From: DASQUK01 sp035697145
GTDB taxonomy: Bacteria; Actinomycetota; Acidimicrobiia; Acidimicrobiales; VFJN01
Assembly (NCBI GenBank): GCA_035697145.1
Contig: DASSDL010000175.1
Span: 1 to 6,467 of the forward strand
Direction of reading: 5' to 3'
Length of the DNA: 6,467 nucleotides
Part shown: positions 4,448-6,467 of the stretch, piece after piece
How the letters are laid out: the number at the start of each line of letters is the position of its first letter
Position numbering within the stretch: position 1 is the stretch's first letter
The notes under the pieces: model-generated
Seen by the model: only the letters and a program-made list of their open reading frames with translations
Told to the model about the DNA's origin: nothing
Database searches by the model: none
Position numbers and translations under genes: made by a program

Positions 4448-5149
4448 GTGGTGGCCGAGTACCAGACTCCCGAGTTTCACCCCGCTTTCGAGGAGTATTG
4501 CGAGGCGATCTGGGAGCTGAAGGAAGACGACGTCGACGTCATCCAGGCACGGATCGCCGAGCGGCTGCACATCTCGCGGCCGGCGGTGTCCGAGATGATG
4601 AAGCGCATGCAGGTCGAGGGCTTCGTGGCACTCGACGGCTCGACCATCAACCTGACCGCTGATGGCCGGCACCTGGCCGAGCAGGTGGTCCGCCGCCACC
4701 GCCTGGCCGAGCGCCTGCTCACCGACATCCTGGGGCTGTCGTGGGCCGACGCCCATGTCGAGGCGGGCAAGTGGGAGCACGTGATCTCCGAGCCGGTGGA
4801 AAGGGCCATCAACCGGCTGCTCGACCACCCGACCACCTGCCCCCACGGCAACCCGATCCCCGGGTCGAAGTACTCCGCCCCCGCCGCGGTGGCCCTGTGC
4901 GACGTCCCGGTGGGTACGGCGTTCACGGTGACGCGCATACCCGAGGAGCTGGAGTTCACGCCCGGCCTGCTCGAGTTCCTGGAGGATGCCGCGGTGCAGC
5001 CCGGTCACTCCGGCGTCGTCACCGCCGTGTCGCCCGACCACACGACGACCGTGGAGATCGACGGTCGCCACGTCGGGATCGGGGCATTCGCCACCGCCAG
5101 GATCCTGGTCACGGCCGACGCATCGACGCCCGTCCCGGCGGGAGCCTGA
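4448..5149 (+). CDS. DtxR/MntR-family metal-dependent transcriptional regulator
   Basis: A 233-residue regulator with the three-domain DtxR/IdeR plan. The winged helix is at about 15-75, with the recognition region IQARIAERLHISRPAVSEMMKRM at 32-54. The dimerisation and metal domain is at about 76-140 (RRHRLAERLLTDILGL, then AGKWEHVISEPVERA, ending PHGNPIPGS). An SH3-like FeoA domain is at about 148-225. Such proteins bind DNA when loaded with Fe(II) or Mn(II) and control metal uptake. By alignment to DtxR, His84, Glu88, His103, Glu110 and His111 keep ligands. The Met10 position is Glu16, and the Cys102 position is Gly107. Glu16 and Glu19 match the acidic pair Asp8/Glu11 of the manganese sensor MntR, so metal preference is uncertain. 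Two adjacent GTG codons (4448, 4451) are possible starts; 4451 is favoured if the mRNA is leaderless. No transporter gene is adjacent. Its last 41 bp overlap the convergent gene. Confidence 0.92.
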   Translation: MVAEYQTPEFHPAFEEYCEAIWELKEDDVDVIQARIAERLHISRPAVSEMMKRMQVEGFVALDGSTINLTADGRHLAEQVVRRHRLAERLLTDILGLSWADAHVEAGKWEHVISEPVERAINRLLDHPTTCPHGNPIPGSKYSAPAAVALCDVPVGTAFTVTRIPEELEFTPGLLEFLEDAAVQPGHSGVVTAVSPDHTTTVEIDGRHVGIGAFATARILVTADASTPVPAGA

Positions 5150-6467
5150 AGGCGAGGATCGCCGCCGCGGCCAGCGCCGCGAGCCAGGCCCCCTGAAGGG
5201 CCCAGTCCCCCGCGTCGGGGTGGCGATAGTCGGGGAGCAGCAGGCGCCAGGCGCGGTACAGCGGATTGGCGGTGGATTCGAAGTCGACGAGCAGGGTGCG
5301 CCGGCGATCGAGCACCTCGGCCACCAGCCAGCCCCACGCCAGGGCCCCGAACGCCCCGGCCACGGCGATGAGACGCCGGGCCACCAGTGCGCGGCCCGCC
5401 CACCAGGCGACGGCGAGCACGAGGCACGGAACCACGACCACCACCTGGCGCCCGGGCCACCACCAGCCGTGCATGGTGAGGGCGACCCACGTCGCCGTGG
5501 CCCAGCCGGCGGCGAGCGGCGCCACCAGCGTCCACCACCCTGCCGGACGTCTGCGCGCCAGCACCACCAGGGCGGGGACGGCCAGCAGGTAGGCCGGCAT
5601 CCACGCCGCCAACCCGAAGCCGCGATCGAGCAGCAGACCGGCCAGCCGCTGGGTGCGTCCCAGGTAGTCGGGATCCCTCCCCATCACCGTCAGCTCGCCG
5701 CCGGAGAAGTGGTCGCCGGTGGCATACACGGTCCAGCCGCCGTACAGCAGGCGGTGAACGCCGAGGTAGGCCACCCCGGCCAGGCCCAGCAGCACCACCA
5801 GCGAGACAGCGGCCCGGGGGCGGCGTTCGCCCAGGAGGGTGCCCACCGCCACCACCACTAGGGCGGCCGCGACCGGTGCGTACTTGACCCCCAGCCAGGG
5901 CAGCGCCGTCACCGCCAGCCCGAGGCCGACCAGCGCGGTACGCCCCCGGCCACCCGTGAGTAGGGCGATCGCAGCGGTCACGGCCAACGCCGCCGGCAGC
6001 TCGGGATAGACCTGCGTGGCGTAGGCCGTGAGGGGTGCCGTCACGACGAAGGCCATGACCGTGCCGGCAGCGACGTCGAGCGGCACCGCGAAGCGCCGGT
6101 TCGCGGTCCACACCAGGAGCGCCGCCAGCACTCCGCCCAGGACCGCCAGCGTGGCTTTGGCCGCCGCCCATCCCCCCAATCCCATGGGGACGGCAAGGAT
6201 GGCCGGCAGCAGAGGGTCGTGCGGGCTGACCTGGCGGCCGTTGTCCAGCACCTCGGTCTGCACCGGCGGGTCGAGCTCGTGGAACGGCACGAACCGGGCC
6301 TCGGCCAGCTCGTCGTCGATGTGGAGGTCGCCGTCCTCGAACAGGCTCAGGGCCGTCAGCAGGTACTGCGGCTCGTCGGCCGTGGTCAGGGTGCCGTAGG
6401 TAGCGCGGGCCGGGATGGCGATCATCGCCCATGCGGCCACCACGACGCCGACGATCGTCGCCGCCCC
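5109..6467 (-). CDS. Polytopic membrane protein, probable GT-C-type glycosyltransferase, 5' end missing
   Basis: The frame is open to the right edge, so the N-terminus is outside the window; the GTG at 6443 lies inside the first hydrophobic helix and is not the start. About 452 residues are visible, with roughly 11-12 hydrophobic segments. Numbering from 6443, the first outer loop carries DEPQY (23-27) and SPHDPLLP (73-80). Later come YPELPAALAV (146-155) and GWWWPGRQVVVVVP (326-339). An acidic motif after the first helix, a large first loop and repeated helices fit the GT-C fold (PMT/ArnT-like enzymes that use polyprenyl-phosphate sugars for envelope glycans). I see this architecture but cannot name a substrate. 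The C-terminus is short and basic (GRASMRRP). It converges on the metal regulator gene with a 41-bp overlap of coding ends. A long open frame in another register over the same DNA is a GC artefact. Confidence 0.75.
   Translation of the reverse strand, partial: GAATIVGVVVAAWAMIAIPARATYGTLTTADEPQYLLTALSLFEDGDLHIDDELAEARFVPFHELDPPVQTEVLDNGRQVSPHDPLLPAILAVPMGLGGWAAAKATLAVLGGVLAALLVWTANRRFAVPLDVAAGTVMAFVVTAPLTAYATQVYPELPAALAVTAAIALLTGGRGRTALVGLGLAVTALPWLGVKYAPVAAALVVVAVGTLLGERRPRAAVSLVVLLGLAGVAYLGVHRLLYGGWTVYATGDHFSGGELTVMGRDPDYLGRTQRLAGLLLDRGFGLAAWMPAYLLAVPALVVLARRRPAGWWTLVAPLAAGWATATWVALTMHGWWWPGRQVVVVVPCLVLAVAWWAGRALVARRLIAVAGAFGALAWGWLVAEVLDRRRTLLVDFESTANPLYRAWRLLLPDYRHPDAGDWALQGAWLAALAAAAILAFRLPPGRASMRRP

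Noticed and set aside
5005..6432. 475-residue open frame on the minus strand
   Set aside because: Same DNA as the membrane protein in another register. The Gly/Arg/Pro-rich product has no hydrophobic pattern or motif, while the overlapping frame has clear helices and conserved motifs.

Overview
The window is very GC-rich DNA with GTG starts and strong third-position G/C bias. Its gene types (1-Cys peroxiredoxin, DUF3052 protein, type II NADH dehydrogenase, DJ-1/AraC regulator, DtxR-family regulator) fit a free-living actinobacterium. An Acidimicrobiia-like lineage is a guess, not something the sequence proves.

Layout, left to right. (1) Plus strand: the C-terminal end of a 1-Cys peroxiredoxin, a 13-bp GC hairpin that probably ends its transcript, then a complete DUF3052 gene. 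(2) Minus strand: three genes in one direction, read right to left as an AraC-type regulator with a DJ-1/PfpI domain, a type II NADH dehydrogenase, and a small NTF2-fold/ketosteroid-isomerase-like protein. The last two are 24 bp apart and look like an operon. Its promoter carries a near-perfect Rex (NADH sensor) operator between -35 and -10. (3) Divergent from the AraC-type gene, on the plus strand, is a 56-residue Cys/His protein. (4) A 354-bp gene-free stretch (4094-4447) holds two hairpins and two repeat modules. (5) Plus strand: a DtxR/MntR-family metal-dependent regulator. It overlaps tail to tail with a 5'-truncated polytopic membrane protein on the minus strand, probably a GT-C-type glycosyltransferase.

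The most unusual signal is in the non-coding DNA. Two repeat modules, R1 (44 bp) and R2 (68 bp), each occur twice in inverted orientation. One copy of each abuts the 3' end of a gene: R1 lies between the stops of two convergent genes, and R2 begins at the stop codon of the AraC-type gene. The second copies sit side by side, 25 bp apart, in front of the metal regulator. Only in this joined arrangement are parts of R1 and R2 perfectly complementary to each other (10 bp and 9 bp), which suggests a composite structured element. I see no phage, transposase, CRISPR array, tRNA or rRNA.

Functionally the window mixes redox and respiratory genes (peroxiredoxin, NADH dehydrogenase under a likely redox-sensing operator), metal sensing, and envelope glycosylation. 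Apart from the NADH dehydrogenase/KSI-like pair, nothing shows that these genes act together.
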